A stretch of 64,000 nt of DNA, from positions 405,623-469,622 of the forward strand of contig NZ_JALNUP010000001.1 of NCBI RefSeq assembly GCF_026540855.1. Reading direction: 5' to 3'. This DNA is from Sphingomonas sp. GC_Shp_5 (GTDB taxonomy: Bacteria > Pseudomonadota > Alphaproteobacteria > Sphingomonadales > Sphingomonadaceae). Positions 36,499 through 44,211 of this stretch are shown piece by piece. The translations under genes and the position numbers were made by a program. The notes beneath the pieces were generated by a model that was not told the DNA's origin, made no database searches, and saw only the letters and a program-made list of their open reading frames with translations. Each line of letters opens with the position of its first letter. The first letter of the stretch is position 1.

Positions 36499-38826
36499 TC
36501 AGAAGGCGCGCGACAGGGTGGCGATCACCACCGCGCCGCTGCCGATGTAATAGGCCGGGGCATAGCCGGCGATCACGGTGCCGCCGCGCCCGACTGTATC
36601 GTGGGCGTTGGTGCTGACTGCCTGCACGCCGGACAGGACGTGCGGATCGGTGACGTTGATCGCGTTGACGCGGAGGTCAGTACGCTTGCCGTCAAGCCAA
36701 GGCGCGAGATGGACGCCGACCGACAGATCGAGCGTGGCATAACCCTTAATGCTCTCGTCGTTCATGAAGGTCGCATATTGGCGATCGACATATTTGAGCG
36801 CGGCGCTGCCGAACAGCCGGCCATCGTCATAGGTGCCGCCGACGCCCAGCTGGACGGTGGGGCTCGACACCGCCTGCTTGCCGCGGGTGGGCAGGTAATC
36901 GTCGCCGACCGGCAGGTCGTCGTCGAGGCGGGCGTGAAGATATTCGCCCGACACATAGAGGCTGACCCCGGCGGCCGGGCGATAGTCGATCTCGGCATCG
37001 ACGCCGTAGGAGGTCTGGCTGCCGGCATTGAGCGTCGAATTGACCTGCGCGCCGCCGACATCGACCACCGTCGCCAGCTGGCGATTGCGGAGATGATAAT
37101 GGAAGCCGGTCACCGACGCCGACAGATTGGCGCCGATGTAGCGATAGCCGAGCTCCTGCGAGAGCGAATATTCGTTCTTGAGCGCGTTGGTCCCCGCCGT
37201 CGACACCAGCCCGCCGTCATAGCTGTCGTAAAGGGTGAACTCGTTGGGGGTGCGGAAGTTGGTGGTGATGTTGGCGAACACTTGCTGGCGGTCGTCGAGC
37301 TGATAATGCACCGCCGCACGCGGCAGCGCCGCGAAGCTGTCGAGGCGGACGTCCGTCTGCGGGCCCGGCAGATAGTTGCGGCCGTTGCGCAGCACGTCGA
37401 CGCCCTTGAAGCCGATGTCGAGCGTGAGGCGCGGATCGATCGCGATGTGATCGGCGACGAAGAAGCCCTTGGTGACGGTGACGGTACGCTGGTTCTCATA
37501 GGCGAGCAGGCGGCCGTCGGCAGTCTGGATCGCCTTGTCCTGATAACCCCAGCGATCGACCGGTCGGCCCTCGGCATCGATCGAGGTGTAGGATTGGGTG
37601 ACGCGATCGGTGCCGTAGTCGAACCACAGCCCGGCGGTGAACCGGTGCGCGCCGGCCTGGAGCGTCAGCTTGCTGACATTGCCGCCGCGAAACTGATCGC
37701 CGGTATAGTTGCCGAGCACCGTCGCCACCCCGTGCACCGCGCCGGGCAGCGCGATCGGCTGGGTCAGTTCCTCGGCACCGAGGAAGTTGCCGGTGGTGGC
37801 AAGCTCGGTGCCATAAGGCGAGTTGCCGTAGCCGAACTGGAGGTAGCTGGTGCTGTCGAGCGCAAGGCGCTCGCCGAGCGCCAGATGGACCGGCGCGGCG
37901 ACATAGGTATTGCGGAACGGCGCGCGGTAGAGCCGCCAATAATTGGTGTCGCCGTCGGCATAACGCCGGTCGTAGTTGAAGCCGCGGCCCTCCGCCTGCC
38001 AGTCGGCGAGCGTCGGGCTGGGGTAGCTCGATGAATTGGCCTGGTTGAACGACACCGCGATGCTGGCGCGATTGCCGTTGCCCCATTCGCCGAGCAGCTT
38101 GGCATCGACATGCTGGCGCAGATCGTAGCCCGCGCCACGCCAATTGTCGGCGCGGGTGTTCGAATAGGAGACGAACGCCCTGAGCCCGGTGGCGCCGAGC
38201 GTGCCGGTGTCGAGGCGGACGAAGGCGCGGCGCATGTCATAGCCACCGAGCGACAGATCGAGCAGCGCCTGCGGCCGCTCCTTGGGATCGTCGAGCGACA
38301 GCGAGAGCAGCCCGCCGGCGCCGCCGACGGTGGGTGAATCGATGTCCACCGCGCCCTGCGCCAGCGCGATTTGGCGCACGTTCTCGGCATCCGCGAATTG
38401 CGCGGGATAGGCGTAATAATAGCCAATGTCGTTTTGCGGCGCGCCTTCCATCAGCACGCCGATCTCATCCTGGCCGAGCCCGCGCAGGGTGAGGCTGGAG
38501 CTGGTCGACAGGCCATAAGGATCGCTTGACGAAACGTTGGCGCCGGGCAGCAGATTGACGAGCTGGAAGGCGTTGAGCGTCGGCGCCTGCTTGGTGATGA
38601 AGTCCGCCGAGATCGCGCTCACCGCCTTGGCGTCGGTCTGATCCGGCAGCAGCCCTTCGGGATCGGGATGGCCGATCACGCGGATGTCGGCGGGATCGGC
38701 CGCAGTCGTCTGCGCTGCCGCGGGGCAAGCCAGCAGCGCGATCCAGGTCGCGGTGCCCGTCGCCAGATAGCGCGACAAACGGATGCGCGGGCCACCATTA
38801 TTCAGAACTGCGGGATGATCCGCCAT
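36499..38826 (-). CDS. TonB-dependent outer-membrane receptor, predicted thiamine/thiamine-precursor uptake
   Basis: Outer-membrane gated channel of 775 residues. A signal peptide (TATWIALLACPAAAQ, cleavage near 39) precedes a plug domain at about 60-175 with AFQLVNLLPGANVSSSDPYG, LTLRGLGQDEIGVLMEGAPQ and GAVDIDSPTVGGAGGLLSLS. A 22-strand-type barrel follows with LSQELGYRYIGANLSASVTG. The last residues TLSRAF end in Phe as expected for barrel insertion. It is the first gene behind the TPP riboswitch, so the ligand is likely thiamine or a pyrimidine/thiazole precursor. Confidence 0.92.
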   Translation of the reverse strand: MADHPAVLNNGGPRIRLSRYLATGTATWIALLACPAAAQTTAADPADIRVIGHPDPEGLLPDQTDAKAVSAISADFITKQAPTLNAFQLVNLLPGANVSSSDPYGLSTSSSLTLRGLGQDEIGVLMEGAPQNDIGYYYAYPAQFADAENVRQIALAQGAVDIDSPTVGGAGGLLSLSLDDPKERPQALLDLSLGGYDMRRAFVRLDTGTLGATGLRAFVSYSNTRADNWRGAGYDLRQHVDAKLLGEWGNGNRASIAVSFNQANSSSYPSPTLADWQAEGRGFNYDRRYADGDTNYWRLYRAPFRNTYVAAPVHLALGERLALDSTSYLQFGYGNSPYGTELATTGNFLGAEELTQPIALPGAVHGVATVLGNYTGDQFRGGNVSKLTLQAGAHRFTAGLWFDYGTDRVTQSYTSIDAEGRPVDRWGYQDKAIQTADGRLLAYENQRTVTVTKGFFVADHIAIDPRLTLDIGFKGVDVLRNGRNYLPGPQTDVRLDSFAALPRAAVHYQLDDRQQVFANITTNFRTPNEFTLYDSYDGGLVSTAGTNALKNEYSLSQELGYRYIGANLSASVTGFHYHLRNRQLATVVDVGGAQVNSTLNAGSQTSYGVDAEIDYRPAAGVSLYVSGEYLHARLDDDLPVGDDYLPTRGKQAVSSPTVQLGVGGTYDDGRLFGSAALKYVDRQYATFMNDESIKGYATLDLSVGVHLAPWLDGKRTDLRVNAINVTDPHVLSGVQAVSTNAHDTVGRGGTVIAGYAPAYYIGSGAVVIATLSRAF

Positions 38827-38873
38827 CGTCTCGTGTCCACTCCACTCGGAGGGACAACGGACCGGCCGCCAAC

Positions 38874-38964
38874 CCTCCCTACGCCGGGGTCAGCCGGATC
38901 AGGTTCAGCGGGTCATGGGCTGCAGCCCACCTCTCAGCCGCGCGATAGCGGCCCCCCGGGGATG
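38874..38964 (-). promoter_or_regulatory. TPP riboswitch (THI box)
   Basis: On the - strand all three conserved blocks occur in order and spacing: CTGAGA (38932-38937), CTGAACCTGATCCGG (38894-38908) and GCGTAGGGA (38876-38884). A short GC stem-loop (GGGCTGCAGCCC) forms the variable P3-side element between the first two. It ends 48 bases before the TonB receptor ATG. That leader includes CTCC-GAGT-GGAG, a small stem that could hide the ribosome site when TPP is bound, suggesting translational control. TPP should repress the receptor-kinase-transporter operon. Confidence 0.95.
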
Positions 38965-39035
38965 GGCGCGCTCTAGGCGGTCGCGGCGCAGGTGGGAAGC
39001 GCTAACTGGTCGGCCCGCCAACCGGTGCGGACACG

Positions 39036-39064
39036 AAAAGGCGCCCGGCGATCTGCCGGACGCC
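39036..39064 (-). terminator. Rho-independent terminator of the autotransporter gene
   Basis: On the - strand a 10-bp stem (GGCGTCCGGC / GCCGGGCGCC, one G-T pair) with a 5-base loop is followed by TTTT. It lies 17 bases after the autotransporter stop. Confidence 0.8.
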
Positions 39065-39081
39065 CTGAGGATCGGGATCGA

Positions 39082-42000
39082 TCAGAACTTGATCGAGAGA
39101 CCCGCGCGGCCGCCGCCGCCCTTATAGTCGTCGCCGACGTCGCCGAACGCCTCGAGAAAGCCTGCCACCCGTGCGCCGGTGTTGATCGTGACGCCGACCG
39201 TGCCGCGGCCGTAGGTGTCGAGCCGCGGGTTGGCGAAGCCGAGATCGTAGCCGCCGTTCGAGAAGGTGACGCGATCGCGGCCCTTGAACTCGTGGATCGC
39301 CTCGCCCTTGAGGTAGAAGCTGGTCGTCGTCACCCCAGAGGTCATCGTCGAGCCGATCCGCAGCCCGGCCTTGCCGCGCAGGCCATTGGTGTCGCCGAAG
39401 TCGAGCGTGGTCGGCGCTAGATCGATCCGGTCGATCGACGAGCGGGCATAGTCCACCCCGACGCTGGGCTCGGCGAAGAAGCGGTCGCTGCCGAAGCGGA
39501 AGCCTGCCTGCGCCATGCCGCCATAGCTGTTGCCGTTGATCTTCTGGCGGATGCCGTTCGAGGGCATGCGCACGTCGATCCAATAATGCTCGTATTTGCC
39601 GAGCACGTTGAGGAAGAAGACCCCCGCATTGAGACCGGCATAGGCGCCGCCGTTGACCGACTGGTAGCCGAACCGATCGGCATTGGCGACAAAGCCGAGC
39701 GTCGAACTGGCATAGCCGCCGGTGAGGCCGAACACCGCGCCGCTGCGCCCGAAGCTGCCGAGATCGAGCCCGAACTGGCCGCCGTAATAATCCTGCTTAT
39801 GAGCAAGATCGGCGGTGACCGACTGGCCGAAGGCGGTGAAGCTCTGGCTCGCGCGGTTGCGATCCACCGAGCCGAACATCTGCGCCCAGAACGCCGAACC
39901 GCGGCGCGGAGTGTCGGCGTTGCCCGCGGTGGCATCGCGGACGGTCTGCAGATGCCCTGCGACGGCATCGCTTCCGCGATAGAACACCTCGCGAGCGCCA
40001 CTGCCGAGCTTGACGAACTCATAAGCCTGGCCGGTGGGGGTGCCGTAGAGGCCGTAGGTCGCCGCGGTGGGATCGAACACCAGCGAATAGCCGATCAATC
40101 CGTCGACGACGGTCCCGCCGGCGAGGTTGAACGCCGTCGGGCTGCTGCCGGCGCCGGCATCCACCACCACCAGATTGTTGACGAGCACGCCGGGGTTGGT
40201 GCCGATCGCCTGGAGCGTGACGACGGTGCTGCCCGTCGCCGCGCCGCCGATCACCAGCCGATCGGCGGTGGCCCCTGCGGCACCGACCGCGACGTCGATG
40301 CCTACGGTGCTGACACCGGTCCCGACGAAGTTGCCCGGCAGGGTCAGCGTGTCGCCGGCGACGCCGTTGCGCAGTTCCACCAGCCCGCTGTTACTGAAAT
40401 TCTCCAGCCCGGCCAGCGTCACCGCCCCTGCCACGGTCGCACCCGGGCGGACGGCGAACAGGCCGTTGTTGACGAAGCTGTCGGTGCCGCCGCCGAACGC
40501 GCTGTCGCCCGCTGCGGCAAAGGTGCCGTTGTTGGTCAGCGTGTCGTCGCCGTCGGTGAGATCGACGAAGCCGTTGATCCGGCCGGTGCTGGCCACAGTG
40601 ATCGTTGCCGGGCCGCCATCGGCGTTGATCGCAGGGCCGGCGGTGGCCTGCACGACATCGCCGAGCGTGATCTTCGCCGCGGTGCCAGAGGTGACGTCGA
40701 TCCCTGCCGCCTGGCCGGAGATCGCCGCACCGGTGGCGGTCGTGATCGTCACACCGCACCCGCTTGTCGCGGCGATGCCGGTGCCCTGGGTGGCGGTGAT
40801 GGCGCCGAACGCGGTGATCGCCACCGTGTTGCACCCGGCGGCATTGGCGAGGATGCCGTTGCTGCGCGGGCCTCGCACCGTCACCGGCCCCGCGGTAATC
40901 GACTGATCGCCGCCGGTGGTGGCGACCGCAATGCCATCGGCATCGGCGCCGTCGGTGGTGACCGCGCCGACCGTGACCGCCACCGGACCGGCGCCGCCGG
41001 CAATGACGAGCCCGTCCGACCGGTCACCACTGGTGGTGATGCTCGATCCGGCGACGGTGATCGGCCCGTTGCCGGCGACATCCACGCCGCGCGCATCCGC
41101 ACCGGCGGTAACGATATCGCCGAAAGTCAGATTGATCGGGCCGTCGCCGCCGCCGATCACCGTGCCTGCCGAGCCGTCGGCGACCGTTGCCACGTCGCCG
41201 ATCGAGACGGTGACGGGTCCGGTGCCGGTGACCGCGACACCGGTCGCATCGGTGCCGCCGGTGCTCACGTCGCCGGTCGAGACCGTGACGGGCCCGGTGC
41301 CACCGGCTACCGCAACACCGGTCGAGCCGGTGCCGCCGGTGGCCACGTCGCCGGTGGTGACATTGATCGTGCCATCACCGCTGACGTCGACACCCGGCGA
41401 ACCTTCGCCGCCGGTTGTGACATCGCCGGTGACAACGGTGATCGGCCCTGCGCCGCCATCGACGATGACGCCGGTGGAGCCGTCGCCGCCCGTGGCGATA
41501 TCGCCGGTGGACACATCGATCGGGCCTTCGCCGCTCACGTCGACGCCGTCGGAGTCGTTGCCGCCGGTGGTCACGTCGCCGGTGACGACGGTGATCGGGC
41601 CGGCACCGCCATCGACGATCACGCCGGTGGATCCATCGCCGCCGGTGGTGACGTCGCCAGTGGTGACATCGATCGGGCCTTGGCCGATCACCTCGACGCC
41701 GTCCGACTCGTCGCCGCCGGTGGTGACGTCACCGGTGCCAACCGTGACCGGATCGTTGCCGCCATCGACGTTGACGCCATCCGAATTATCGCCGCCGGTG
41801 TCGACTGGACCGGTGACGACATCAACCGCGCAGGCACCCGGCCCGAGCACCAGGCAGACGGCGGGATTGGTGATGATGCTGACCGCGGTGGCATCGTCGC
41901 CGCTGGTGCTGACCGCGCCGAGCGTCGCGAGGATCGAGGCCGGCGCGTTGATCAGCACGCCGAGTGCGCCATTGCCGGTGGTGGTGACGCGATCGGCGGC

Positions 42001-43350
42001 GAGGTCGATGTCGCAGGCGCCGCTGCCGAGCAGCACGCAGGCGGCCGGATCGGCAGCGATGTCGATACCGTTGGCGCCATCTCCCGTCGTCTCCAGCAGG
42101 CCGATGCGACCGGTGGTCGGGCCGACGACGCGGGCAAGGATGCCGGTGGCGCCGACGCCCGAGGTGGTGAGCTGGCCGATGTTGAAGGCGTTGCCGCAGG
42201 CGCCGGCGCCGAGCAGCACGCAGGCATCGGGATCGGAGGCGAGATCGAGGCCGATGGCGCGGGCGCCATTGGTCTGGAGCAGGTCGATCGAGCCGGTGAC
42301 ATTGCCCGCCGCGCGGATCAGCGCCCCCGGCGCGTCGGCGCCATTAGTGATGAGACTGCCGACGGTGAAGTTGCTGTCGCAGGCGCCAACGCCAAGCGTC
42401 GCGCACGCGGTGGGATCGGCGGCGAGGCTGATCCCGGCGGCCTGGTCGCCGTTGGTCTGAAGCACGCCGATGTTGAGCGCGACCGGGGCGGCGGCGGTGA
42501 TCAGCGCGCCGATGCCGCCGAAGCCGTTGGTGGTGATCTGGTCCGCCGCGGCGGTGACGCTGCAGCCGCCGTTGCCGAGCAGCACGCAGGCGGCCGGATC
42601 GGTGGCGATGTCCAACCCCAGTGCCTGACCGCCGGCGGTGCGCAGCACGCCGACGTCGAGATCGACGTTGCCGGCGGCGCGGACCAGCGCCGCGGTGGAG
42701 AGATTGCCCGACGTGTCGATCAGGTCTGCCGTGAGCAGCGCCGGGCCAGACAACGTCACGAGCTGCACGCCGTTCGAATTGTTGCCGGCGGTGAGGATGT
42801 CGGTGGCGTTGACTGTCACCCGGCCGCCTTGGATGTCGATCCCGGGCGCATTGTCGCCGACGGTGGAGACGACATCGTCGACGGTGAACAGCACGTCGTC
42901 GACGGCGCGGAGCAGCGCGCCGGTCGCACCGGTGCCGCTAGTGACGAGGCTGGTGATCCGGGCATCGATGCCGCCGCCGGCGGTGAGCGCCAGCGCGGGC
43001 TGGTTGACGGTGTTTACCACCGCGGTCGCGACCGGCGTCAGCGTCAGGTTGGCGCCGGTGCCGATGGTGGTGAGATCGATGCCGGTGTTGGAATTTACGC
43101 CGGCGAGCAACGTCACCACGGCCGGCCCGAGGATCGGCACGGGTGCGGTGGGGACCGGGGCGCCGGGATTAGCCGGATCGGCCACAACAGGGTTGGTCGA
43201 GCAGAGGATATTGATCCCGGTGCCCGGCAGGCACAGCAATTGTGCCTCGGCAGGCGCCGGCGTGACCAGCCCGGCGCCGATGATGGCGGCCGGTGCGAGC
43301 ATCCACGATGTGGCGATGCGGCTGACGCCGTCCCTCAGATTGTTCTTCAC
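39082..43350 (-). CDS. Large repetitive type Va autotransporter
   Basis: Surface protein of about 1422 residues. An extended signal region (SRIATSWMLAPAAIIGAGLV, cleavage near PAEAQ) leads to a beta-helix passenger. Residues about 255-510 hold a 61-residue repeat with ACVLLGxGAC cysteine pairs. About 510-820 hold Gly/Asp/Thr-rich units around TGDVTTGG. A linker with ALGGTD-like FGGGTDSFVNNG and LENFSNSG precedes the C-terminal autotransporter barrel (about 1155-1422; GSAFWAQMFGSVDRN, GGYASSTLGF) ending in SIKF. The GTG at 43350 is preferred over the GTG at 43356 because AAAGGGAG is correctly spaced before it. Adhesion or biofilm role is only a family expectation. Confidence 0.92.
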   Translation of the reverse strand: MKNNLRDGVSRIATSWMLAPAAIIGAGLVTPAPAEAQLLCLPGTGINILCSTNPVVADPANPGAPVPTAPVPILGPAVVTLLAGVNSNTGIDLTTIGTGANLTLTPVATAVVNTVNQPALALTAGGGIDARITSLVTSGTGATGALLRAVDDVLFTVDDVVSTVGDNAPGIDIQGGRVTVNATDILTAGNNSNGVQLVTLSGPALLTADLIDTSGNLSTAALVRAAGNVDLDVGVLRTAGGQALGLDIATDPAACVLLGNGGCSVTAAADQITTNGFGGIGALITAAAPVALNIGVLQTNGDQAAGISLAADPTACATLGVGACDSNFTVGSLITNGADAPGALIRAAGNVTGSIDLLQTNGARAIGLDLASDPDACVLLGAGACGNAFNIGQLTTSGVGATGILARVVGPTTGRIGLLETTGDGANGIDIAADPAACVLLGSGACDIDLAADRVTTTGNGALGVLINAPASILATLGAVSTSGDDATAVSIITNPAVCLVLGPGACAVDVVTGPVDTGGDNSDGVNVDGGNDPVTVGTGDVTTGGDESDGVEVIGQGPIDVTTGDVTTGGDGSTGVIVDGGAGPITVVTGDVTTGGNDSDGVDVSGEGPIDVSTGDIATGGDGSTGVIVDGGAGPITVVTGDVTTGGEGSPGVDVSGDGTINVTTGDVATGGTGSTGVAVAGGTGPVTVSTGDVSTGGTDATGVAVTGTGPVTVSIGDVATVADGSAGTVIGGGDGPINLTFGDIVTAGADARGVDVAGNGPITVAGSSITTSGDRSDGLVIAGGAGPVAVTVGAVTTDGADADGIAVATTGGDQSITAGPVTVRGPRSNGILANAAGCNTVAITAFGAITATQGTGIAATSGCGVTITTATGAAISGQAAGIDVTSGTAAKITLGDVVQATAGPAINADGGPATITVASTGRINGFVDLTDGDDTLTNNGTFAAAGDSAFGGGTDSFVNNGLFAVRPGATVAGAVTLAGLENFSNSGLVELRNGVAGDTLTLPGNFVGTGVSTVGIDVAVGAAGATADRLVIGGAATGSTVVTLQAIGTNPGVLVNNLVVVDAGAGSSPTAFNLAGGTVVDGLIGYSLVFDPTAATYGLYGTPTGQAYEFVKLGSGAREVFYRGSDAVAGHLQTVRDATAGNADTPRRGSAFWAQMFGSVDRNRASQSFTAFGQSVTADLAHKQDYYGGQFGLDLGSFGRSGAVFGLTGGYASSTLGFVANADRFGYQSVNGGAYAGLNAGVFFLNVLGKYEHYWIDVRMPSNGIRQKINGNSYGGMAQAGFRFGSDRFFAEPSVGVDYARSSIDRIDLAPTTLDFGDTNGLRGKAGLRIGSTMTSGVTTTSFYLKGEAIHEFKGRDRVTFSNGGYDLGFANPRLDTYGRGTVGVTINTGARVAGFLEAFGDVGDDYKGGGGRAGLSIKF
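40890..41825. repeat. Coding repeat array B of the autotransporter (about 20-21-residue units)
   Basis: About fifteen degenerate units of the type TGDVTTGGDGSTGVIVDGG, alternating with TGDVTTGGNDSDGVDVSGEG. Because neighbouring units alternate, the DNA also shows a higher-order period of about 123 bases; two copies near 41440-41700 are nearly identical over that length. Confidence 0.85.
41826..42597. repeat. Coding repeat array A of the autotransporter (61-residue units with CX7C)
   Basis: Four complete 183-base units plus a partial fifth. Counting residues between successive ACVLLG/ACATLG/VCLVLG motifs gives 61 each time. Every unit carries two cysteines seven residues apart. Confidence 0.88.
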
Positions 43351-43549
43351 GGTCACTCCCTTTCAGCTGATGATTATCCAGGGGCGCAGCGTGCGTCCTT
43401 GATGATAAAATCGGCTCCAGGATGTTAACTGCCAGTAAATATCGCGTTTTCTATCGCATCCAGATTGGAATGCATCAGTACTGCCGTTCACAACCAGCCT
43501 AGGTTTATGAACACTCTTCCATCGATATACTTATTCTCAAACGCTTTAT

Positions 43550-43589
43550 GGCGATCTAGAAAGAAGCGGTCGCTTCGTTCTAGATCGCC
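43550..43589. promoter_or_regulatory. 40-bp near-perfect palindrome in AT-rich intergenic DNA
   Basis: Arms GGCGATCTAGAA-A-GAAGCG and CGCTTC-G-TTCTAGATCGCC pair over 18 of 19 positions around a 2-base GT centre. It lies 41 bases beyond the winged-helix gene stop and 200 bases upstream of the autotransporter start, both on the - strand. No T-tract follows. It may be a terminator, a dimeric-protein operator or a cruciform-forming site. The rest of the 279-base gap (43351-43629) holds no gene I can support and is clearly less GC-rich than its surroundings. Confidence 0.75.
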
Positions 43590-43629
43590 CATTATGATCA
43601 ATACTTGGTTTGATCACGTTGTCGTGCAG

Positions 43630-44064
43630 CTACCCGCCGCCGCGCAAACCCGCCTCCTGTTGACGGCGGCCATGCGGCGTCGGTGGCGGCGTTGCATGGT
43701 CGGACAGGGCCTGCTCGATTATGGCTCGCGCGCGTTCGGTGAGATGAAAGCGGCGGCCCTCCTCGCGGATCAGCGCAGCGCCGAGCAGCGCGGCGATCCA
43801 GCGGCGGGTGCTGTTGGGGGCTGCCTGGGTGATCTGGCAGAGGTCGTCCTCGTGCATCGACCGGCCATCGGCCTCGGCGACACACAGGGTGAGCAGGATG
43901 TCGAACACCGGATCGTAGAGGAAACCTTCGGGCAGGGACGCACCGAGATGGCGGCGCATCGCCACCGTCGCCCGCGCCGCCGCGGCGACATCTACCTGAC
44001 CGTCTTCCGCCACAGCGAAGCCGAGCCGTTGCGGCTTCCACTTCCCGCCGAGCATGGCCCCCAT
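43630..44064 (-). CDS. Small winged-helix-like DNA-binding protein
   Basis: 144 residues. The C-terminal half reads like a MarR/ArsR-type winged helix: FLYDPVFDILLTLCVAEADG, EDDLCQITQAAPNSTRRWIA (recognition helix candidate), LLGAALIREEGRRFHLTERA (wing). The N-terminal 30 residues are basic and glycine-rich (MGAMLGGKWKPQRLG). I start at the ATG at 44064 because a strong GAGGAGG lies 7 bases before it; the longer frame to 44094 lacks one. It lies directly upstream of the autotransporter gene on the same strand, so local control of that gene is possible. Confidence 0.78.
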   Translation of the reverse strand: MGAMLGGKWKPQRLGFAVAEDGQVDVAAAARATVAMRRHLGASLPEGFLYDPVFDILLTLCVAEADGRSMHEDDLCQITQAAPNSTRRWIAALLGAALIREEGRRFHLTERARAIIEQALSDHATPPPTPHGRRQQEAGLRGGG

Positions 44065-44211
44065 ATCAGTCCTCCTCTTGTGTTTTTCTGACACTTGATC
44101 GGGAAACAGCCGGGATCGGCGGGTGGTCGCAATCGACCCAAATTGATCAGCAATTCTGATGGTTAACGACGCGGCCTGGCAGAAAGAATCAGAAAAGAAT
44201 CGCGACGGATC

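Noticed and set aside
40890..42597. Regularly spaced repeats considered as a CRISPR array
   Set aside because: Repeats are degenerate, directly adjacent without unique spacers, in frame in a long gene, and no cas gene is nearby.
39586..43428. A 1280-residue + strand open frame opposite the autotransporter
   Set aside because: Mirror of a repetitive gene; its DRDGDRA-type repetition simply reflects the Gly/Asp/Thr repeats on the real coding strand.
43465..44091. A 208-residue + strand frame covering the AT-rich patch and the winged-helix gene
   Set aside because: The opposite strand has a strong GAGGAGG ribosome site and a plausible winged-helix protein; this frame shows no motif and runs through the palindrome.
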